Shown here: positions 1 through 10,664 of the stretch, one piece after another
How positions within the stretch are numbered: the stretch's first letter is position 1
How the letters are laid out: each line of letters begins with the position of its first letter
Assembly: GCA_009103225.1 (NCBI GenBank)
Contig: RHPI01003533.1
Coordinates: forward strand, 153,474 to 217,473
Direction: 5' to 3'
DNA: 64,000 nt
Source of the DNA: Chlorokybus atmophyticus
Lineage: Eukaryota; Streptophyta; Chlorokybophyceae; Chlorokybales; Chlorokybaceae
Translations under genes and position numbers: made by a program
The notes under the pieces: model-generated
Seen by the model: the letters and a program-made list of their open reading frames with translations, nothing else
Databases searched by the model: none
What the model was told of the DNA's origin: nothing

Positions 1-1039
1 TGCGCCTGTTTACAAGTCCATGCTGGCACAATATGGGGATAAAACCTTGAGGCGACCATGCAACTCCCAGTGGCAAACATAACAGATGATACATTGGAGC
101 CGCCTTATTCATTGCCCCGGCAGCAGTGTGCAACACTCAAAGTAATACAATCTGGATTTCAGTACAATTCCCAACAGCAACGTGTGACCATGTGGTACAC
201 TGAACACATTATCCATCGCATTGTTGTACACTACCCAGCCGCACGGTGCATTCAATGGAGTCAACAAACAATGACTGATCACTTGCTACTGCTGTTATTG
301 GCAGTGTTGCCGCCATTACTACTCATAAACCTCGCTCGAGCAGCCGCCATACTCTGCTGAAAATCTCCCACTGTTGCCTGCGTGAGCAATGACCATGTAA
401 GCCATACATATAAACGCATTGCAAACATGCACATGAATGTGCTTGCTGTAAGTATGCTTGAATCGCAATCCGCTGTGACTGTGCATGCCTCATCCTCCGG
501 TGCATGCCTGTGAGTGCGTGCGTTTGCGTGCATGCTTGCGCGCATGTGTGCATGGGTGTGGGCGTGCTTGCCAGCATGCATGTGTGTGCTTGCAAGTGTA
601 TGCGTGCATGCTTATGCATTGAGTCCATGCTCTATGGGCTATACATATGCACATAAAGGCTTGTGCCACCCTCACAAACTGAAGTTTGTAACAACAGTAG
701 TTCAAACACTTACCTGGAGTGGAAGTTTGGAGTTGCCTCCCCACACCGACCCGCCGTCAGCCGTGCTGTAACTTACCGTGCGCTCTGCATCATGCATGTG
801 CAACCATTGTACATCTTACATAAGGCCGTGCTGTGAGAGATTGCTAATTAACAACCGCTTGAGTAATAGGAGCAAATGTGGCTCACCTGACTCAGGTATT
901 GAAGAGTCATTGCACGCATTGGTAGCAGCATTCCAACCTGCAAGCCCCAGTGTTGTTATTTCGAACAATTAGCACCGTCAGCAATAATAAGTGCTCAACA
1001 TGTATCATGCAAGCTTGCGGCAGCATTTCTCTTGCTTAC

Positions 1040-1973
1040 GTTCTTTTGTGAATCGCACGACCTCCGCGGTGTTGAACCCGGCGTCCGCGGCCTTGTCGGT
1101 AGAGACGTTGCTGTTGTTGACGCCACTGCTGTTGTTGCTGGAGTTATTGGGGTTGTTGAACGATGGTGAGCGCTCGGGACGCCCGTCACCTGTCAATTGA
1201 TACAACCCATCAACTGCTTGGTTCTCGATGTTCCTGACAGAAACCTTTTTCACAATGGAAGGCCACCATGGTTCCCGTGGTGGCCTTACATTGGCCCATG
1301 GACATGACGGCCAGAGTCTCGTGAGTTTCAATATATTGTGCCTAAATGTCCCAAGCACTGTGCTGTCCCTTAGGCACAGCACTCTTCTTGGAAACAGTTG
1401 CCACAAAACAGCTTTCGCGAACCATCTGTTTGCTTGCTTGCGTATATCAGTGTTGGTCTGCTTGCTGAGCTGTTTATTTGTTTGTTTGTTCATGTAGATG
1501 TCTGGTTTGATGAAGGGCACACTACCTCGGCCTCTTCCTCGCTGGTTGTATCCGCCCCTTCCACTGTGAGAGATGACAAACAAAGGGAGAGAATTCAGCT
1601 GCAAGACCAACACCACAGTCTTACAACAAATAGCCATCCCTCATCTTAACAAGATGTCTCACGAAGACTAACATGCAGACCACAAGCTCAAGACAACACA
1701 CAGCAAAGAATATGCACAAACTACAAATGCACTATGTCACAAGGAGACACAGCACACTTTGTGAATTGACAACTAAAGCCAGAAACAAGCGCAAGCGAGC
1801 CTCAGAATGCACCCAAACGAACCCGATTGGCATCCAAAAAGCGTTTCAACAACAACCCAACCAAACACATACCCCAATGAAACCAAGAAGGCAAGCACAG
1901 GAAAGAAGACCAGAAGCACGAAACAAACAAACAATCAGTGCGCTTACCGCATGCCTCGCTGGTCGTGGTCCAT
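1040..1973 (-). CDS. possible RGG-rich protein, partial model
   Basis: I do not recognise a family. A first exon at 1973-1948 starts MDHDQRGM and ends at a good donor (CG|GTAAGC). It joins in phase to an exon starting at 1563 that reads GRGGYNQRGRGRGSVPFIKP, an RGG box of the kind that binds RNA. Further left, 1341-1290 (AQYIETHETLAVMSMGQ) and 1233-1040 (an Asn/Ser-rich stretch ending FNTAEVVRFTKE before GTAAGC) look like exons, but I could not join them in one phase. The donor of the RGG exon is not clear. The 3' part of the gene may lie in the first kilobase, where I found no convincing exon. It is divergent from the hydratase gene at 2316. The model is tentative. Confidence 0.35.
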
Positions 1974-2315
1974 ATATTGTCGGGGGCGTGTGGCAGGAAA
2001 GCGAGCCCCCCTCCGGCGCTCAGACTGTCATGATGACTACTGCAGCTCAAGACCCTACCCTACAAAACTACACCCACGACGATAACGCCAACGACGCCGT
2101 CGTCGCCGCCGCCGCTGCTTTGTCGGTTAGCGGTGGAGCGTAACGGTTTACGTAACAGAGTTACGGTCGTGAACCACACCACTCCAAGTTAATTGACTGA
2201 TTCGTTGGGTTCGGAATGAACTATCATGAACTAACAAGCAGTTTAGTTCGATAAGTCACTTTGTGCGGTTGTTGAGTTACGGCAAGCGTCATTAGCCGCC
2301 GCTGGCCACGGCGAC
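1974..2315. promoter_or_regulatory. divergent intergenic region
   Basis: About 340 bases separate the start of the leftward RGG-type model from the rightward hydratase start. It holds a run of short GACGCC/GCCGCC steps near 2080-2120 and no long open frame worth calling. It is inferred to be a shared promoter from gene orientation only; no TATA box or other motif decides it. Confidence 0.3.
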
Positions 2316-4920
2316 ATGCTGCCACGTGGCGCCTGGGCGGCGGCCACCGCCGCGCGGCGCTTCGGGGGGCTGCCTCGTGGCGTACGGTGGCTCAGCGTCT
2401 CTGCCGGCGGCGGCGGCGATGTGGGCGGGGAGCTTGGCATTGAGCACCTCAGCGGCGAAGATGAAGGTTCGTTGCTAGTACATTCTAACGGCCAAATGGA
2501 CCACAAAATGGCAGATTGTTTTCTTCCTCAATCTCAGAATGTGCTTGCGTTTACTCAATGCTTGGTCAATGTGTGTGTTTGTTGGGAATGATTGATCGCT
2601 GTTTAGATAAATGCTTTCCGCGTATGGTGCTGCTACGTGAGCGGCAATGGTCGTGACACCTAATGCATGAATTGTCTTTCTAAGTTGCATTCATCAACGT
2701 GTGAAAGCAAAGCCTCTTTGTTGTTGGCATGTCCTAGTCGTGTTCTGTTCTTCCTCGCATACAGGCTTCAATGAAAAAAACCAAGCGCGCAACCTCCTGA
2801 TCAGAGAAAGGTCTCTCTATAGCGTATACACACGTACGCGCATGCGTGTGCGCGGTTGGTCGGTTGGGTGCGTGGGTGGGTGGGTGACTGGCTTAGGGTT
2901 TGGTGTTTCACTTTGCTTGCTACAGATGGACTGATTGACTGACGAAGTCGAGCACTCACCCACCCACCCACCCACTCACTCCCACACAGGCATCCAGGTC
3001 TGGTCCCTCCGTCGCCCCTCCTCCCGCAACTCCCTGGGTCGCGTTCTCGTGGGCGAGCTGGGTCGCGCCGTGGAGTCGGCCGCGGGGGACGCGAGAGCGA
3101 GGGCCGTCGTGCTGAGGAGCGGGGTCGAGGGGGTCTTCTGCGCGGGGGCGGACCTCAAGGTGTGGGTGGGGTGGGTGGGTGGGTGGGGAGGTGTACCTGG
3201 GTTATATGCTGTGTGAATGAGTGTGGGCGCGCGTTGGAGAGCAGCGTGCCGTGTCGGTCGGTCTGTCTCTCCTTGCGTGTAGATGCGTGTGGTGCGGGTA
3301 TTGTTTCCAGGGGCGGTAAGTCTGTGTGCGTGCACGTGTGTTCAAGGATGCGAGATGTGCATTGGGAGCCGCTATTGCACAAAGTTGGTTGTGGCCCTGC
3401 AGCCCAGTGTTGGCACACTTGGTGTACTAATATCATCCTTTGCCTCTGTAGGAGAGAAGGCAGATGATCGAGGATGAGACAGTCAAGTTTGTCAACAAGC
3501 TGCGAAGCACCTTCAGCGCATTGGAGGTTGGCAGCTTCACGTGTTCGCACATGCAACCGCACACACGTGCACGCACAAACATCTACGCACACACAGCAAC
3601 ATGTCCCCACTCAGGCTTTGCCAGTGCCGACAATCGCTGCAATGGACGGGCATGCCTTAGGGGGAGGATTGGAGTTGGCGCTCGCATGCGACATGCGAAT
3701 AGCTGGTGCGCGTGTTGAGGCTGTGACGCAAACACTGCTTGCATGTGCTTATGTTGTGTCATTACGTGCTAAGCAAGGCGTATTACACAAGCAGGTGCAT
3801 CGGCAGTGCTGGGCTTGCCCGAAACCAGTCTTGCAATTATCCCCGGGTAATCAAGCGTTTGTTGGCATGCATGCACACATGCGTGTATTTAGTAAGTGTT
3901 TAAGTGTGCGTAAGCGTTTGTTGTTGTGCGTGTACACATGTGTGCAGTAAGTGCCTACATGAGTTGTTTGGTGTATTGCTTTACTAGAGCGGGTGGCACG
4001 CAGCGGCTCGCAAGGTTGATTGGAATGGCGCGAGCGAAGGAGATGATATTCACCGCGGCAAGGATATCCGCACAGCAGGCAGAGGATATCGGTATATTAA
4101 TTGAGCTTTGCCCAACTTCAAGTTGTTAACTGCAGCAGCTTACTGATACATTATCTCTGGCAATGACAGGCTTGGTGAACTACTGTGTTCCTGAAGGCAC
4201 TGCATTTGAACGGGCGCTGCAGATAGCTAAACAAATAGCACAACAGGTACTGCACCTACACCGACACCTTTCTCCCTGTCAATCTCGGTTTGTCTCTTCT
4301 TTGCATGCACGCCAGTGTGCGTTGCTGCCAGTTAATATTTGCATGCAATGGCACGTGCGTGCATACCTAGGCGGTCACGCTTATGTATAGGCACACATAC
4401 ACGTCTGAACATGCGCCCGCAAACGCATGGGGCGCACTCGCATGCCAGCGCACTTACATGTGTGCGTGTTCATGTCACAAGGGCTTGGCATTCAAGGTAA
4501 CGTAGACTTTTTGCAGGGGCCATTGGCTGTGAAGATGGCAAAGCTGGCAGTCAACAGAGGTTGTGAGGTAAGTTTACACTTCACATTGTGGCTAAGTATA
4601 GACACTATCTACCCTGCTCCCACCAGTACCAGTAGTCATTGAGTATACAGTAACTGCATCAATGTACCAAACAGCACTACGCTGATTCAGCAAGTCTCAA
4701 GCTCTCCAGTACTGTTCCATTGAGCAATAGGGGCCACAAGCAGTGTACTGACGTGTGACTGTGGCATAGTTTATAATACGTTCTCATATAATAGGTTGAT
4801 CTGGCCACTGGTCTTGTTATAGAAGAGAGCTGTTATCAAAGGATCATCCCCAGTCAAGACCGGCTGGAAGGGTTGGCCGCATTTGTTGAGAAGCGAAAGC
4901 CCAAATACATTGGCAAATAG
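2316..4920 (+). CDS. methylglutaconyl-CoA hydratase, mitochondrial (AUH-like)
   Basis: Enoyl-CoA hydratase/isomerase (crotonase) family, closest to AUH, which hydrates 3-methylglutaconyl-CoA to HMG-CoA in leucine breakdown. Nine exons keep phase throughout: 2316-2466, 2990-3159, 3452-3526, 3615-3705, 3795-3846, 3988-4091, 4170-4246, 4517-4567, 4795-4920 (897 bases, 298 residues). The first exon is Ala/Arg-rich and acid-free at its start, like a mitochondrial presequence. Oxyanion-hole segments are FCAGADLK and [16 protein letters not shown]. The two Glu residues used by crotonase hydratases are present, in [11 protein letters not shown] and in [19 protein letters not shown]. The C-terminus ([17 protein letters not shown]) matches the AUH ending. 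All introns are GT-AG. The start ATG is the first in frame with the presequence-like stretch. Confidence 0.93.
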
Positions 4921-5829
4921 CCAAGGTATGTGCCATAGCCAAGCTGTACAGGTATTGCTCTGAAAGGATGTCTGTGTAGGTAGGTAGTAGTATCGCCCTG
5001 TATACAATTGCAGAAGTATATGTGCAGTGTGGTGGTAGAAGCCAATGTCAGCCGTGTGCTACTGGGGGGATGGCCCCTACTCTCACGAACAGGCACTTGT
5101 TATCCTGCATGCTAAGCAAATTCATGTGGTTGCAGCACAGCCATACATGACAACTACCTGGTAGTCACACAAAAATACTTGGCAGCTATAACCATATCTG
5201 TGCGGACCAAACCAACAACTCAAATGCGTCATCATATATGCCGCCCACACTTGGCAGTTGCTAAGGTGTGGTGCTTGTGTGTCAGGTATGCCAGCTATTC
5301 TCACCGCTGCTAGTGCCCTGCCTCCTCCATTGACTGCTGCCAAGCCTTCTGTGCTGGAATTTGTAAAAACTGATCAATTCTTGGGGAGCCTGGCCAGTTC
5401 TTTGCTCTTGCTTTTGCTGTGGTTGCTTGCCAGCGTTTGGCTGACTATTGTGGTCGTGTGCTTGTGCTGCTGCTGCATGCCCACACACATGCTTGCTACA
5501 TGTTCGTGGCTGATTCACGAACATCACTGAATGCACACAGCTTCAGCTTATAAGCATGACAATCTTGAACAGCGTAGTTCACATGCTTTTCTTGCCTGCA
5601 CATGACAAGCACTCCAGCAGATATTGAAGTGGACCATTGACAAAAGATGTTGCAAGTGAATAACACCTGTACAGAGTTCAACAAGCTCCACCAAACATGC
5701 AAAGCGCCTCTACAACTCTACACTCTGTAAATCACCAATCACTAACCTATGCACAAGGCTGACAGCAACGCAAGATGCTGACATCGTCTATTGAGTAAAG
5801 ACGCTGGTTTTTACAACTGCTGGTATTTT
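4921..5829. other. intergenic spacer
   Basis: This is the spacer between the convergent 3' ends of the hydratase and the membrane-protein gene. An open stretch at 5258-5530 (+) begins after a possible acceptor and reads GMPAILTAASALPPPL before a Leu/Cys-rich tail, but no partner exons or family support it. Otherwise I see no gene. Confidence 0.5.
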
Positions 5830-8078
5830 CTACGCCACCTTCTTCTCCTTGGTGGGCACATGCGCATACTCGCCCTTGGCAGCATGCTCCTTGCTGCGCA
5901 CCTCTGGGTTGGGATGGGAAAACTCTGTCGACAACAGATGACCGTACCGGAAGACGAACAGCCACATTGACAGAAGACCCAGCCACACCTGCGAAAACAC
6001 ACGCACATATGTCAAGGGTGCATGCATGCCCATAGCGGAATTCAAATTCAATTCAGATTTGTACGGCGCGTGTGCAAGTGTGCACGCGTGTGCAGCGCAA
6101 ATGGACTCACCAGGAATGTGTATGGGCGCAGAGGTTCGGGCATGGCAAACACTTCATTGCGGTAGTATGGTATCACGCTAATCTCGCCACAGACCACGAT
6201 GGCTGAGAGGACTGCGTTGGCCTGCATTGCATGCTTGTTTGTCAGAAAAGTTATTCACCAATGAGTGAACTGCTGTGGACGATGTTGACATGCACGTTGT
6301 AACAAATGTCACATGGACACATGCATGCACAGTGTTGTACTTGTGCGCACCATAATGAGAGGCTTCAGGTTCCGGAAGAGGATGAACGCAGTCAGGTTTA
6401 GGGCAGACAAGCTCAATGCGACCACCTTGGGGATGAAGTAGCCTCGCTCGTGCTCAGCATTTACCACAGCGCTTGAGAGGAAGAGACCCTGTTTGCGTCA
6501 CAGACCAATGTCAGATTGTTATATACGTGTGCATGTGCACCGACACAACAATGTAACTGACCACCTCACCTGGATGGTCAGGAGGATGTGAAGGATGATA
6601 TCGCGCTCAAGGAACTTGGTGCGAAGGTACGGGCCGCCCAGGACAAGAGTCAGCAGCTTGAACATGGACAGTGTTGCAATGCCAACCCAAACCCAAGCCT
6701 GACATATTGACACAAAAAGTGAGTTGACTGCAGTTACTTGACAGGAACTATGCTTCAACTGATGCAAAACGGTCGCAACCTGAATGTTGGGTGCTGCGCG
6801 AAGCGCATCAAGCGCAAACTTTCCGCGATACCGGAACACATCACTGTCCCAAAACAGGCCGTACAGTGTCGCTCCCCAGGCCAAGGTCGCATTTGCCTGC
6901 GTTATACATTCATGTTGTCAAGCCCATGCAAAGGCATTGCCCAAATTATGCACACACGCAAGTGCGTATGTATGTACATATGCATATCCTACGTCAATCT
7001 AACCAAATGCATTACACCACAAATGTACACAAACACTGTAAGGTGGCAGGCACCACCATTGCATGCATTGCTTACCACAAGTGTAACACTTGCAAGGATG
7101 TGAAATACGCTGCGGCTCTTCATGGTGGTCAGTGCAGAAAACAAGTTGGAGAAAGTGAGTGCAAAGAAGGCCAAGCGCGTGATGGGTGACGTGCGCAGCG
7201 ATGGATCGGCCAGTACTGCGAACTGGTAAAGGTACAGCCCAAACGCCGCCGCATGGATGAGAAAGTATACGCGATCAAACACCCTGCATGATGTTGAACC
7301 AAGCAATTGTCAATGCTGCTGTTGCTGCCTGAGCTTGTGACACAACAACCCTCCTTCACATTGCTTACGTGTAGTAGTCACGGTGGAGAAGCGCTTTGTT
7401 GGGATCCACTTGTTGCACTACACTGGCCAAGTCCGCCTGACCAGCCTTGTTGAGAGCTTCCTGCATCACGCCTTTTGCACTCTCAACCTGTTCCAGCAGA
7501 GGCGCAGGGGCGCAATCAGTCAGGCAGACAAGCAAGTGCGTGAAATCGAGGCAAACGCTGCTTGGCAGCGCTGTGGGTATCAAATTGCACAGTAGCAGTT
7601 GATAAGTGTAAACTCTTAGAGCGCGAAGACACCATACAACGGGTAGTTTCCTTGCTTACAGCATGAGCATAAGTGAACAGCAGACACAAAAATCAGCATG
7701 CTGAGTTCGGTAGTGACCACACAGTGTCTTACCGCTGGAGCGGCGTTGGCTGCCAGGTTTGACGCCAGCTCCGAAGCTTTGCTGGTGACTTGCTGAGCTG
7801 TCTCTACCGCTGTCTGCAACACATACACGTTTAGATTAGCGCATGCATAAGCTGTGGTTGAACCTTTGAGCAGCACGCACACCAGGGACCTTATGACCTG
7901 TGTGTGCACACACCTGCACAACGGGATGCTGCGTAGCGCTCTGAAAGACGCTGGCCGCCTGCTGCCTGGCCTTCTCGACTGCAGCATCCGGCCCCTGCTT
8001 GAATAAGAGTGACTGCTGCTGCTGCTCCACCGGCGGGCCTGCTGGCGGCTGAGTACGCGTAGCCATCGGCTCAGCCAT
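5830..8078 (-). CDS. unknown multi-pass membrane protein, about eight helices
   Basis: I do not recognise the family. Nine exons join with consistent phase: 8078-7914, 7813-7733, 7487-7369, 7283-7076, 6896-6780, 6698-6570, 6488-6351, 6221-6111, 5988-5830 (1227 bases, 408 residues). The first 120 or so residues are Ala/Gln-rich and amphipathic without a clear signal peptide (PVEQQQQSLLF, then repeated AxxxA helices). From about residue 124 there are some eight hydrophobic segments, for example FLIHAAAFGLYLYQFAVLA, WVWVGIATLSMFKLLTLVL and FLVWLGLLSMWLFVFRYGHL. The tail is charged and ends KEKKVA. All but two introns are phase 0, and all are GT-AG. The intact splice chain supports a real gene. 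Location and function are not predictable from sequence alone. Confidence 0.8.
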
Positions 8079-10664
8079 GCTGCCTGCTGCTGGCTCCCTC
8101 CTACTGTACCAAGCACTCCTCTTCCACAGCCAACCTCGGGATACCCTCAGGACCCCACGGAAACCCCTCCTACCAGCCACGATGTCACCCACGCTTCCGG
8201 TAACCCCGCCGTCGACACCGCCGCCGCCGCTGCCAAGCCTGTGCACGCTGACAAGCACGCTGAGCGGCCTACGAGCTGATCTAAGCTTTGAAGCCGCCTA
8301 TTAACGGCAGTTATCGGCCATTGAGTGCTTGTTGGTATTTGCCAAGTGCACTGCAGGCTCGGCGCCTTGTGGCTCTATGAAATGGTTTAACGTAGGAAGC
8401 TTTGTAAACGGCGCGGATCAAGTCAGATTCCTGGCAATTCATTCACGTGACGTGTGCTGCATGCTATCTGATGGATATCTAGTATCTTATTCGCAGGCGA
8501 TGCCCGAGCGCTGGTCATGGTTGAAGAGTCGCAGCGCGCGACGCCGTCGTCGGTTACTGCAGGTTTCACCGAATCATGCAAATCATATTTTCATGACATG
8601 CGGGCTGTGCAACTAGCGCTGGGATGTTAAGCTTAGAAGGTCGACCTTAATTATTACAAGTGTAAATTACGTAGGTTACTCTTACACATGTAATCTGAGT
8701 TTCTTTGTGCGCCAACAGTGCGCCGCACAAGCCTGCAAGCCTTCTACACCAAGCTTCCGTGTTAGGCATCTGGTACACTCATGTGTCTATGAAAGTTCCG
8801 ACTTGTGGCAGGTAGGGAAGTTGATTTTACGCCTAGTCTACGCGATACTCGCTCTCAGCTGCAATATTACTCAAGTATCAGCCGCACAGAGCATGTGCGA
8901 GCTGAAAAACAGTCTGCGCACACCTTGCGCGGTCAATTAACACCCGCACACAAAAGCGGGGGACTTCTGAGAATGCAACCGTAACTAAAATTAAAGTCAT
9001 TTGTGTAATTTAAAGCCTCCACAACCGTGGGATCTTAAATACAATGTAAGTTAAGCACTTAATTACGTAAGCTTAATAAACCGTAACCTGTAACGTCCCA
9101 GCCTTATTTGTAGCATGCAGCATCGCAATGGCACTCATAACAGCCCTGAGCACACCACCAGCCCTACACGTCGTAGCACAGCAACACTCACCACAACACC
9201 AGGGCAAGGGGGGGCAACAATTATGATAACCTGCCAAGCACTACCTTATTAGCCCTGCCAGTGTCACTGGCGTTGGTCTAGGGTATGTTGTATATGATTA
9301 GTTTTACTCTAGGCGCCCCCTCGAGTTGCTTGCTGTTGTGTAATGCTTTTATGCTGCTTGGTTTGCAGATTGTGACTTCCACACACACTTGGCAACCAAA
9401 CGGTTTATGCCCTGTGTACATATGCCCTGTGTACAACGCTTTTGCAATGCAATGCGAGACAAGGGAAAAATTCGCATCAAGCATTTTATAAGCAATGTAA
9501 TTGTGATAACAATGACCGTAACAACAAGCAGCATAACATACATCAATAGCATATGGGCTCACATACGGTCGCTGAATCATATGCATGCTAGTTGGTTTGT
9601 TGTGGCAGTGTGTGTTGCTATTATAATTGCTGTTGCAGCTGCAGTGTAATGCCACATGTCTTGTTCTGCCTTGCCCATTGGCCCCATTTGTTGTATCATA
9701 TGCATATGCAACAGCATTGATGTAACGTAAACTAGATAGCATAGCATATCATTGTATGTCATCAAGCAAGCAAGAGGTGGAAGGATTTGCTCGTCAACCC
9801 CAAGAATTTATGCACAGCTACAGTTGGTTGTTTATGACAGTAACAATGGCGTGCTGCTGGGGCCTAACAGCCACTCAAGCAGCAGTAGAGCAGCACGTGC
9901 GCTCCACCTTAAGCAACGCCACAGTTCAGAACTGTGGAAGTGAGCAAGGTTTAACTGTGGCCTCTGAAGTCGTACTTTCACAAGTAAAGGATGCGCGCGT
10001 GAGATGTGGCGTGTGACCCAATGAGGCAGCAGCAACAAGAAGGCATAGTTAGCATGCCAGCATGCATGCCCATAAATGGAATTGCACGTCCTGACGCTAA
10101 TGTCACCAACCGCAACATATGTACAAAGTATACTCCCCCATTCAAAATTGCAACTGTTACATAAAGATGCTATACATCAAACTTAATGTACACATTTCGA
10201 TATTATATCGTTTAATGTCTACGCACCCAATGCTGCAGATATGCTATGACAGCACACTTGCATGGCTCAAACTTGATATTAAGCACAAGGCATGGACTTG
10301 TTGTACATAGCTTGGGTTGATTGCGACAAGCCAAGTTGCAAATACCCCACCTCTAATCTATGAGCAAGCCATGCATTTAAAATGTTGTATTTGCATTGCT
10401 GGCTGCTTATACGGCGACCGTTAGGCGGTAGGAACTCCAATGATCAAGCAGTTGCAGTTATATGAAAGAATGGATTCCATGACGCCTACAACAACTACCA
10501 GGTGACCTTGCACACTCCATACATGAGAGCATTCTCAGGCCAAAACGGACTCCACATCAGAATAGCACAGACACAACTTGTTACTCACACAACGCAGGCA
10601 GTGCACTAACCATACACACGTAAAGCTCGCCAAAACTTGCCACATGCTAGAAACTGCAAGCTCC
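8079..10664. other. long intergenic region without a recognised gene
   Basis: About 2.6 kb. I looked on both strands for exon chains, RNA genes and transposon ends and found none. It is more AT-rich than the genes around it, with scattered ATGCATATG words near 9560-9720. Short open frames overlap one another on both strands and have no family likeness. Confidence 0.5.
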
